From a bacterium (GTDB lineage Bacteria; Desulfobacterota; Binatia; HRBIN30; CADEER01): DNA of 64,000 nucleotides. Location of the stretch: positions 579,001 through 643,000 of the forward strand of contig JAHBUY010000001.1 in NCBI GenBank assembly GCA_019637795.1, in the 5' to 3' direction. Below the pieces are notes generated by a model. It was not told where the DNA came from. It worked only from the letters and a program-made list of their open reading frames with translations, and ran no database searches. Of the stretch, positions 16,249-23,308 are shown piece after piece. Both the position numbers and the translations under genes were made by a program. Numbering within the stretch: position 1 is the stretch's first letter; every line of letters starts with the position of its first letter.

Positions 16249-17433
16249 TCAGCGGATCGACGCATAGCCGCCGGCCACCCCGTCTGGCGAGAGCACGAGC
16301 TGCCAGAGCTGGTTGCGCCGGGCGCGAAACGCGCCGGCGCACGACAGGAGATAGTAGCGCCAGGTGCGCAGGAACCGCTGGTCGTAGCGGTGCCGCAGTG
16401 CCGGCCACTGGGTGACGACGTTGCGTTCCCAGGCGAGGAGCGTGCGGTCGTAATCGGCGCCGAAATTGTGCCAGTCCTCGATCACGAACGCGTTGCCGAT
16501 GCCCGCGCACAGCGTGCGCACGGATGGCAGGTGCGAATTGGGAAAGATGTAGCGCGAGATCCACGGGTCCCCGGCGACGGAGTCGGTGGGACCGCCGATG
16601 CTGTGCAGCAGGAAGAGCCCTCCGGCTCTCAGGCAGCGGCGCACGACGTCGAAATAGGTGCGGTAGTTCTTCGCGCCCACGTGCTCGAACATCCCGATCG
16701 ACACCACGGCATCGAACGGCTCGGCGAGATCGCGATAATCCTGCAGGCGGAACGTCACGGGCAGCCCGCGACCACGGGCTTCCGCGAGGCGCCGCTGCTC
16801 TTCCGACACCGTGACCCCCACCGCCTGCACGCCGTACCGTTGCGCCGCGAAGATCGCGAAGCTCCCCCAGCCGCAGCCGATGTCGAGCACGCGCATCCCG
16901 GAACGCAGCGAGAGCTTGCGGCAGATCAGATCGAGCTTCGCTTCCTGCGCCGCGTCGAGATCGCTCGCGTCCTTCCAGTACGCGCAACTGTACGTCATCC
17001 GCCGATCGAGCATGGCCGCGAACAGGTCGTTCCCCAGATCGTAGTGGCGCCGGCCGATCTCGAACGCCCGGCTCCGCCTCCCCTGGTTGCCGATCCACGC
17101 TCGGATGGCCGCCAGCGCGGCCCGCCAGCCGCGGAATCCGACCTCGAGACCGGCGCGCAACACCCGGCTCACCATTTCGTCGAGCTGATCGCAGTCCCAC
17201 CATCCGTCGACGTACGCCTCGCCCAAGCCCAGCGTGCCATCGCGGAACAGGCGATCGAACACCCGCTCATCGCGGATGCGGGGATCCCACGGCCGGGCGC
17301 CGTCGAGACGCACATCGACCGCGGCCAGCCACTCCTCGACCGCCCGGCGGGGCGCGCCGGCCCCGACGCATCGCGCGATCGAACCCGTTACGCCGCCGAA
17401 GCGTGGATGCGCCTTCGTCGCGCTCGCCGCCAT
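16249..17433 (-). CDS. cfa: Cyclopropane-fatty-acyl-phospholipid synthase
   Basis: This 394-aa SAM-dependent enzyme converts cis double bonds of membrane phospholipid acyl chains into cyclopropane rings, which makes membranes less permeable and more acid-tolerant. Visible motifs are the HYDLGNDLF substrate region, MTYSCAYW, the SAM-binding VLDIGCGWGSFAIF and the FEHVG active-site stretch. Length is close to E. coli Cfa (382). It is the first gene after the fluoride riboswitch, 100 bp upstream; a Shine-Dalgarno AAGGGG precedes the ATG at 17433. The next gene, a dynamin-like GTPase, starts 16 bp after its stop. Confidence 0.94.
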   Translation of the reverse strand: MAASATKAHPRFGGVTGSIARCVGAGAPRRAVEEWLAAVDVRLDGARPWDPRIRDERVFDRLFRDGTLGLGEAYVDGWWDCDQLDEMVSRVLRAGLEVGFRGWRAALAAIRAWIGNQGRRSRAFEIGRRHYDLGNDLFAAMLDRRMTYSCAYWKDASDLDAAQEAKLDLICRKLSLRSGMRVLDIGCGWGSFAIFAAQRYGVQAVGVTVSEEQRRLAEARGRGLPVTFRLQDYRDLAEPFDAVVSIGMFEHVGAKNYRTYFDVVRRCLRAGGLFLLHSIGGPTDSVAGDPWISRYIFPNSHLPSVRTLCAGIGNAFVIEDWHNFGADYDRTLLAWERNVVTQWPALRHRYDQRFLRTWRYYLLSCAGAFRARRNQLWQLVLSPDGVAGGYASIR

Positions 17434-17533
17434 CGCGTCACCCCTTCCGGGCAGGGACGACGCGTTGGCGTTGCCACCCTCGCCGTGTCCTTTGCGGTCC
17501 CTACCATCGCGTGCCTCTCGCCAAAGCCGGTGT

Positions 17534-17583
17534 GGTAGGGGTCATCAGCCCGTCTGGGCGGTTGACGGCGAACCCCATCGCCG
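17534..17583 (-). promoter_or_regulatory. Fluoride riboswitch (crcB motif), copy 2, upstream of cfa-dynamin-crcB operon
   Basis: On the minus strand the RNA reads GGCG-AU-GGGGU-UCGCC, then CAACC, GCCC with loop AGAC and GGGC, the conserved UGAUG, and ACCCC-UACC. GGGGU pairs perfectly with ACCCC, GCCC with GGGC, and the 5' GGCG pairs with CGCC as the pseudoknot. crcB lies in the same operon. A GGTAGGG (plus CCCTACC at 17499-17505) downstream can pair with the 3' CCCTACC and so act as competing strand. The leader to cfa is about 100 nt. Confidence 0.93.
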
Positions 17584-17591
17584 TAATGCAA

Positions 17592-17620
17592 TCTCTAGCC
17601 CACCGAACCCGGGCGTTCAA
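17592..17620 (-). promoter_or_regulatory. Candidate promoter of the cfa-dynamin-crcB operon
   Basis: TTGAAC (plus 17615-17620) and TAGAGA (plus 17592-17597) are 17 bp apart on the minus strand. Transcription would begin around 17585, exactly at the riboswitch. The -10 is a weak match. Confidence 0.45.
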
Positions 17621-17767
17621 CACGGTGGCGGACAGACGACAGCGGAGAATGCGGCTCAGGACACGCCCGGCGACTCCCGACGCCAACACGCCCGACGCGA
17701 ACGCGGTCGCCGCAAGGCGAGACGCTGATCGCGCCCCCGTCGGGAGGCTCGGCGGCAGGTGATCGGG

Positions 17768-19213
17768 CTAGGCGGTGGGGATGTGGAGGGTGCAGACCAG
17801 ACCCTCGGCGGAGAAGTCGAGCTCCGCGTCTCCCGCCAGCTCGTGGCCGACGGTGCCTTCGATCAGCCGCAGTCCGTAGCCCGGGAGCGGACTCGCGGCG
17901 GGTGGGGGCCCGCCGCTCTCGCGCCAACTGATGCGCAGCGTGGCCGTCGCGCTGCGCGCCCACGCGACGGAGACCCGGCCGCCCTGCCGCGACCACGCCC
18001 CATACTTCGCGGCGTTGGTTGCCAGCTCGTGCAGCACCACCGTCAGCGGGCCGACCTGGGACGGGGCGAGCGTCGCCGGATCCCCGCTGGCCAGGAGATG
18101 GTCGGACCCGACGCTGGCGAAGGGCGCGAGGGTCATGGCGACGATGTCGTCGACGCGCATGGGTTGCCAGTTCGAGCGCGCCAGACTCTCGTGGGTGCGA
18201 GCAATGGCGCGGATCCGCCCGATGACGCCGGCGCGAAAGTCCTCGAGGTCGATCGCGCGATCACCGCTTCGCTCGGTGAGCGCGATGATGGTGGCGAGCG
18301 TGTTCTTCACCCGATGGTCGAGCTCGGCGAGGAGACGACGCTGGTGATGGAGCGCGTGGTCCCGCTCGCCGATCAAGCCGCCGCCGGTGAGACTGACGCT
18401 GCCGACCACGGCGAGAAACAGCCACAGCGAAAGCATTCCGGACCGCGGAGACTGGACGATGAAAGGTCCGATCCCGAGCGCCGTCGCGACCACGAGCACG
18501 AGCGCCACCGCCGCCACGGCCAGGAACACGCCGCGCAGCCCGGCGCGCGCCAGGATCCAGGGAAACAGGAAGGCGAATGCGTACGGGAGCGACACCAGGC
18601 GCTCGCCGAACGCCAGCACCAGCGCCGAGACGATGACGACGGACAGCGCCATCGCGGTCTTCTCCACGGGCGGTGCCGGGTTGGCGACGATCGGATCTGG
18701 GGCCGACAACCACGTGAGGAGCAGTGGCCCGACGATCAGCGACCCGGCCGCCTCGCCGCCGAACCAGCTCATCCAGACGGTGGCGTAGTCGCCCCATGGG
18801 GCATCGCCGAATGCGCACAACCACGACGCGCCGAGCGTCGCCGTGATCAATCCGGTGCCGACAACCCCGACGGCCAGGTAGAGGAACGCATCGCGCAGGC
18901 GATCGAGTTGCGGTCGGAAACCGAACCAGCGCACGAGGGCCGTGCCGGTCAACGCCGGGGCCAGCGTGTTGCCGATCGCGATCAGCGCGGCCGGCCCGAG
19001 GTGTCCCGGCTCGAGCGTCGCGTTCAGCCCGAAGCTGCCGAGCACAATCCCCGGGATGACGAGCGGTCCAGCGACAATGACGGCGGCGAGGGCGACGGCC
19101 GTGGGCGCCCAGACCAGCGTCACGTGCTGGCCGTAGTAGGGGATCTGCAGCCCCAGCCATCCCGTCGCGAAGTAGGCGGTGGCGACGATCAGGTTGAGCG
19201 ACGAGGCGCTCAT
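17768..19213 (-). CDS. MASE1-domain HWE-type sensor histidine kinase
   Basis: This 481-aa kinase has an N-terminal MASE1-like membrane sensor (about eight hydrophobic helices over residues 1-280) and a C-terminal HWE/HisKA_2 kinase. The H-box is ELDHRVKNTLATI (His at about 315), the N-box ELATNAAKYGA, the HWE-specific WRESGG, and the G-box GYGLRLIEG. Signal and partner are unknown and no response regulator lies nearby. The ATG at 19213 was chosen because the upstream extension has no family-like sequence. It lies on the chromosome side of the selC fragment, so it is probably not part of the defence island. Confidence 0.86.
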   Translation of the reverse strand: MSASSLNLIVATAYFATGWLGLQIPYYGQHVTLVWAPTAVALAAVIVAGPLVIPGIVLGSFGLNATLEPGHLGPAALIAIGNTLAPALTGTALVRWFGFRPQLDRLRDAFLYLAVGVVGTGLITATLGASWLCAFGDAPWGDYATVWMSWFGGEAAGSLIVGPLLLTWLSAPDPIVANPAPPVEKTAMALSVVIVSALVLAFGERLVSLPYAFAFLFPWILARAGLRGVFLAVAAVALVLVVATALGIGPFIVQSPRSGMLSLWLFLAVVGSVSLTGGGLIGERDHALHHQRRLLAELDHRVKNTLATIIALTERSGDRAIDLEDFRAGVIGRIRAIARTHESLARSNWQPMRVDDIVAMTLAPFASVGSDHLLASGDPATLAPSQVGPLTVVLHELATNAAKYGAWSRQGGRVSVAWARSATATLRISWRESGGPPPAASPLPGYGLRLIEGTVGHELAGDAELDFSAEGLVCTLHIPTA

Positions 19214-19304
19214 CGGCCGGCGACCCGGATGGCCTGCAGGTGCTGGACGCGGGAGGGCGCGCCCTCGCGGATCGCGGACCACGCCGCGGCAGAAACCCGA
19301 TGCG

Positions 19305-19541
19305 TCACCGTCGCCGCGTGGTTGGCGGCGCGGCTGAATCGGATTCAGCGGGATCCGCGTCACCGGAGAGCACCAGGTCGTAGCGACGAGCGGCGTCCTT
19401 CACGTCGAAGACGTCGATGCTGGCAGCCAACAGATCCTGGCGCGCCATCAGATATGCTCGAACGCCGATATCCCCCGGCAGCCCGAGCGGCGCCATCTCT
19501 TCCTCGGCATCGACGAGGAACGGCTGAAACCAGATCGACAT
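19305..19541 (-). CDS. Small hypothetical protein (78 aa)
   Basis: The open frame starts with ATG at 19541 and gives an acidic protein (MSIWFQPFLVDAEEEMAPLG at its start) with a basic tail. I recognise no domain. It sits 91 bp upstream of the kinase gene on the same strand. No strong ribosome-binding site is visible, and it could be spurious. Confidence 0.35.
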   Translation of the reverse strand: MSIWFQPFLVDAEEEMAPLGLPGDIGVRAYLMARQDLLAASIDVFDVKDAARRYDLVLSGDADPAESDSAAPPTTRRR

Positions 19542-19669
19542 ACGGCTCGCTCCATGTTCTGGCGCTCGCTGGCGCCCTCCGCGCGGCGCGACGCAACCGT
19601 CGGATGCATCGGTGTTCGAGCGCCGCGCCGGCGTCCGCTTGGCGCAGCCCAGAGCCTGTATCCCCCACT

Positions 19670-19732
19670 GGCGGAGAAGGGAAGGAGTCGAACCTTCCGT
19701 GCCGCTGACGCGACACCACGCGGTTTTGAAGA
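19670..19732 (-). pseudogene. selC: 3' part of a selenocysteine tRNA gene (selC), likely attachment-site remnant
   Basis: On the minus strand the sequence runs from an anticodon loop CTTCAAA (anticodon TCA, plus 19728-19730) through a long variable arm (GTGTCGC/GCGGCAC), the T-arm GAAGG-TTCGACT-CCTTC and the acceptor 3' strand CCTTCTCC-G-CCA. These are hallmarks of tRNA-Sec. No matching 5' acceptor strand (GGAGAAGG) or D-arm is found upstream. The sequence upstream of the anticodon loop is unrelated. Islands often integrate at tRNA 3' ends and leave such a fragment at one border. The orientation puts the island on the right, where the defence genes begin. Confidence 0.72.
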
Positions 19733-20032
19733 GCGTGACCGGCCGTATCACGACGTGTCGTCTTGCGACGTGAAGTGTTGTTTTCTCGCATCTTACGCGA
19801 TCGCCCGTGTCGTCTCTTCGACTCTGATCGACCCCTGTGTCGCGGTGTTCGTTAGCAATCCGTTAGCAACTCGGACGGACAGCTTGTGCACCGGCGAGTG
19901 CCGGCAGGGCAGCACGATCAGGTGCCTGCTGCCGCTTCTCAATGATCCGGCGGACGCGACCAGTCTCGGCCTCCGGAAGAGCACCGTTCCCGCACTCGCA
20001 ACGACGCGGCCGCATTCCCCGCAGTACACGGA
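19733..20032. other. Gene-free stretch at the island border
   Basis: There is no convincing gene in these 300 bases. Two GTTAGCAA copies 11 bp apart (19851-19858 and 19862-19869) are the only repeat noticed and could be integrase arm sites, but this is speculative. Confidence 0.4.
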
Positions 20033-21187
20033 CTACAACTGGCGTATGCTGTCGATGACGACAGCATGGTCCGGGCGGCTGGCCAGGAGTGCGAACAGCG
20101 CATCGAACCCGCTGAGCGTCGCCGGTGTCTGGTGGGTGCGCCAGACAGCGTGACTGTCGCCAACGAGCAGTCGGTACTCCTCGCCTTCGATGCTCAGCGC
20201 CAGAAGGCGGGGGGCGGCCCGTGTGCCGCCAGGAACATTGCGCAGTGCGATCATCTTCGGATGATCGCGGCCCGCACGACTGACCTCGACCAGCACCCCC
20301 CGAGTAACCCGCGCCGTCGCGATGTTCGTGGGCGGCGTCGAGCGCACCTGAACCCTCGGTGCCCGCCGCGTAGGCGGCCTCTCTCGCGATGGAAGTGATT
20401 GTCGGACATCAACCGCTGTCGGGATCGCAAAATCCACTGCTCCGCCGCTCGGCTCCACATCCCAGATGATCCCCTCCACCAGCCGATGGACGCCGTCGTC
20501 ATGCTCGGCGATGAACGCTGCTCGGCCCCGTGGAAGTGCTCTGAGCGGACCACCGACGATGCTCGCCGCGCAGAGCGCGGCGACCACCGCCTGCAGATCA
20601 TCATGGCTGACTACCTCGAAGCGCGGCAATGCATAGGCGCGCCTCAGTGCCTCCGCATAAGGCGCCAACGATGATCGCCGGCCTTTGCCAGGCAGTGGCG
20701 CGATGCCAGTCGATCGCCAGGCCGATGTCGGAAAGCACTCGAGGAGGACATAGCCGCTCGCCGGCGGCGACTCCGGCAGCTCATTGGCCAACACCACGCC
20801 CGGCCTCGCCAGTAGTGAATCGAAGACGGCTATGCAGAACTCGATCCACGGACGTTGCGTCCGAGGGAACGTGATGCCGTAAGCGCCCGTCTTGCCCTGC
20901 GTCTGGCACGCCAACTCGCAACGCCGCCCGACGCCCCGCGTCCCCTCCGGCGTTGACGGGTCACGCCATCCCTGAGGTCCGTCGAGCGCCACGGCGCGAA
21001 TCTCACGGGCACGAACATGTGCGTCGATCACGTCCGCAAGCGTGAATGCTGAGAGTGGCAGATGGGTGGGCCAGGCGATCGCCCCAGGCCTCACGTCGCG
21101 CACTGCGGTAGCATCGAACACCACTTCAGCGCTGCCGTTGCTTGACCAACTGGCGCTAGCCAGGTCGATTCCAAGTACGGTCAACAT
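20033..21187 (-). CDS. DUF429-family (RNase H-like fold) protein
   Basis: This 384-aa protein begins MLTVLGIDLASAS, the DUF429 opening with a catalytic-type Asp. It continues with AVALDGPQGWRDP, GAYGITFPRT, LLECFPTSAWR and SHDDLQAVVAALCA, all typical of this predicted RNase H-like nuclease family. The C-terminal third (from about residue 250) is variable. The ATG is at 21187, 56 bp after the ARH gene stop, so it is probably the last gene of the island's fourth operon. Its substrate is unknown. Confidence 0.75.
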   Translation of the reverse strand: MLTVLGIDLASASWSSNGSAEVVFDATAVRDVRPGAIAWPTHLPLSAFTLADVIDAHVRAREIRAVALDGPQGWRDPSTPEGTRGVGRRCELACQTQGKTGAYGITFPRTQRPWIEFCIAVFDSLLARPGVVLANELPESPPASGYVLLECFPTSAWRSTGIAPLPGKGRRSSLAPYAEALRRAYALPRFEVVSHDDLQAVVAALCAASIVGGPLRALPRGRAAFIAEHDDGVHRLVEGIIWDVEPSGGAVDFAIPTAVDVRQSLPSRERPPTRRAPRVQVRSTPPTNIATARVTRGVLVEVSRAGRDHPKMIALRNVPGGTRAAPRLLALSIEGEEYRLLVGDSHAVWRTHQTPATLSGFDALFALLASRPDHAVVIDSIRQL

Positions 21188-21243
21188 GGTGAACGTTCGA
21201 GGTCGGTGGCCAAGGCGGATTTCAGACCCCGCGACGGAGTTCC

Positions 21244-22185
21244 TCACCCCGTCGCGAGCGACAAAAGACCATCGGCCAGTTCGACGATCCGGTCCTTGAG
21301 CGCAACACGCTCCACCCATCGCGGCGGAATCCCTGATCGCGCGTAGAAGGCTCCCGCGAGTTGCCCGTAGATCGCGCCGGTTGTGTCGGCGTCGTCGCCG
21401 AGATTCACGGCGCGCAGTGCCCCGTCGCGGAAGCCTGCGCCACGGTGAAACGCCCACAGCGCTGCCTCCAGCGAGCGGACGACGTGGCCGGTGCCCCGGA
21501 TCGCTGGCGGCTCCGCCGTCCGAAATGACCCGCGAGCGATCGCGTCGATGTTCTCGGAGAGCGGTTCCGCTCGCCAGCAGCCAGGAGTCGGTTCGAAGCG
21601 TGCTTCAAGGAGATCTTCTTTCGAACGGCCCTGCAGCGCGCCGATCAGCAGTGCCCCGAGATAGCGACACGCGTCGATCGAGTCCCTCGCCCCGTGCGTG
21701 GTCCGCGAGCTCTCACCGCAGAGATGAATCGCCTTCGTCGGATCGGCGGCGAAGGCGAGCGCGACCGGTGCGAGGCGCATGAGAGCGCCATTCCCGGCCG
21801 AACGCGGATTCGTACTGCCGCTGAACGGCTCTCCCGTCTTCTCGAAGCGGCTCAGTGCCGCGGCAACCGTGTTGCCGATGTCGAAGCAGGACCCGTTGCT
21901 GCTCAGATACCCCTCCCGCCACCAGCGCACGTAGCGCTCCATCTGGTCCCTCGGGTCGAACGCGCCGTGCTCCACGAGGCTCTCCGCCAGACAGAGCGCC
22001 ATCGAGGTATCGTCGGTCCACTCGCCGGGACGGAGTCGGAAGGGGCCGCCGCCGACCATATCGCCGATGGGTTCGAACGACCCTGGCGTTCGGAACTCCA
22101 GGGTCGTACCCAGCGCGTCACCGACCGCCAGGCCGAGCAACGCGCCGCGATAACGATCGCTGGTGGTCAGCTCAGAGGTGCCCAT
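21244..22185 (-). CDS. ADP-ribosylglycohydrolase (DraG/ARH family), copy 1
   Basis: This 313-aa enzyme removes ADP-ribose from proteins or nucleic acids. The family motifs are GLAVGDALG (about 15-23), the metal-binding GEWTDDTSMALCLAESL, and NLGDDADTTGAIYGQLAGA near the C-terminus, which holds the D-x-D-T metal ligands. The ATG at 22185 has AAGGA 4 nt upstream and overlaps the preceding ARH gene by 19 bp. A second, more divergent copy lies immediately upstream. An ADP-ribosyl transferase is not seen in the window. Confidence 0.87.
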   Translation of the reverse strand: MGTSELTTSDRYRGALLGLAVGDALGTTLEFRTPGSFEPIGDMVGGGPFRLRPGEWTDDTSMALCLAESLVEHGAFDPRDQMERYVRWWREGYLSSNGSCFDIGNTVAAALSRFEKTGEPFSGSTNPRSAGNGALMRLAPVALAFAADPTKAIHLCGESSRTTHGARDSIDACRYLGALLIGALQGRSKEDLLEARFEPTPGCWRAEPLSENIDAIARGSFRTAEPPAIRGTGHVVRSLEAALWAFHRGAGFRDGALRAVNLGDDADTTGAIYGQLAGAFYARSGIPPRWVERVALKDRIVELADGLLSLATG

Positions 22186-23249
22186 CGTTCCTTGGCCGCG
22201 GCGATCAGATGGAAGACTCGCCCGTCGTCGTCTTCTCGCGTGCGACCGAGCAGTCCCTTCTTCCACCGTTCGGGCAGCGCTTCGGCACCGTGAAGGGCGC
22301 CGACGGCCGCGCCGACGATGGCGGCGATGGTGTCATTGTCCTTGGTGTCGTTCACCGCCCGCACGATCGCCTCCTCGGGATCGTCACCGTGACGCGCAAG
22401 AATGTAGAGCGCTGACGGGATCGTCTCGAGCAGGAACGCGCCCGAATACCACCGCTCGCAGGCCTCGAGCACCGGCAGCTGCCCACGCACGGCCTCCCTC
22501 ACTCTCGTGTCCACGAGGTGCCACACTGGCCCGCGGAAGGTTTGCGCAAGGGCTTGAAACCGCGGCGTGAGTGCTACGTCTCCCTCCAGCACGCGGGCGC
22601 GGCTGCAATACGCATCCACCCACCAGATCGGCTCCGGCGCCCTGGGCGCTCCGACGAGCTCCCAGAGGATTCCCGTCATCGCCACGCATGCCGCGATCGA
22701 GCTCGCGTCGTTGTGCGTGATTGCCCCAGCCACGACCGCGTCTTCCCACAGTGCGCTCGATGGAGCGCGCAGGTGCGGAAGTATCACCGGCGCGATGCGC
22801 ATCACCGCTCCGTTGCCCGCGGAGTGCTCGCCGGCCTCGTACCAGCGGCGTCCCTCCTTCCGCGCCCTGACGAATCCTCGCACCGCCTGCCCGATCCCAA
22901 AGATTCGCCGCGAAGCGAAGGTATCCGCCAGACGCTCCGGGTCCAAGCCACCGTCCTCCAGCAGTCGCTCCAGTGTCCAGAACGCGAGCTGGCTGTCATC
23001 CGACGGAAGGCCGACGGCCCGTCCCTCGGCGTGGCGATTGGCAACGTAGTCCCGAATCTCGCCATATTCTGAAAACCGAGCCCCGGGTAGGCTACTCTCG
23101 GTTGGATTGCCCAGTGCATCGCCGATCGCCAGCCCGAGCAGCATGCCCTCGACACGGTCCCAGTGGGCCGCGATCCGCGGCGGCGCGTCGAGTTCTCGCA
23201 GGCCTGCAGCACGAAAGCGGAGCACTGCGTAATCCTGAAGCGATTCCAC
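22167..23249 (-). CDS. ADP-ribosylglycohydrolase (DraG/ARH family), divergent copy 2
   Basis: This 360-aa protein has the same fold: MLLGLAIGDALGNPTES, LPSDDSQLAFWTLERLL, and NDTKDNDTIAAIVGAAVGAL. The usual TDDT motif reads SDDSQ, and the C-terminal DDADTT reads KDNDT, so metal binding may differ. An extra N-terminal segment of about 30 residues is present. The GTG at 23249 was chosen because GAGGTG lies 7 nt upstream. It overlaps the next ARH gene by 19 bp and starts 59 bp after the giant helicase gene. Confidence 0.84.
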   Translation of the reverse strand: MESLQDYAVLRFRAAGLRELDAPPRIAAHWDRVEGMLLGLAIGDALGNPTESSLPGARFSEYGEIRDYVANRHAEGRAVGLPSDDSQLAFWTLERLLEDGGLDPERLADTFASRRIFGIGQAVRGFVRARKEGRRWYEAGEHSAGNGAVMRIAPVILPHLRAPSSALWEDAVVAGAITHNDASSIAACVAMTGILWELVGAPRAPEPIWWVDAYCSRARVLEGDVALTPRFQALAQTFRGPVWHLVDTRVREAVRGQLPVLEACERWYSGAFLLETIPSALYILARHGDDPEEAIVRAVNDTKDNDTIAAIVGAAVGALHGAEALPERWKKGLLGRTREDDDGRVFHLIAAAKERWAPLS

Positions 23250-23308
23250 GGCTGAGCACCTCACCTGCTCATCGAGCGCCTCGGAACGCGGACGCCGCGG
23301 CGTAGCCC

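Noticed and set aside
17595..17996. Minus-strand frame between the riboswitch and the kinase gene
   Set aside because: It lies over the riboswitch promoter and the kinase C-terminus in another frame, with no motif.
19660..19760. Complete selenocysteine tRNA gene
   Set aside because: The 5' acceptor strand and D-arm that should pair with CCTTCTCC are absent, so only a 3' fragment is supported.
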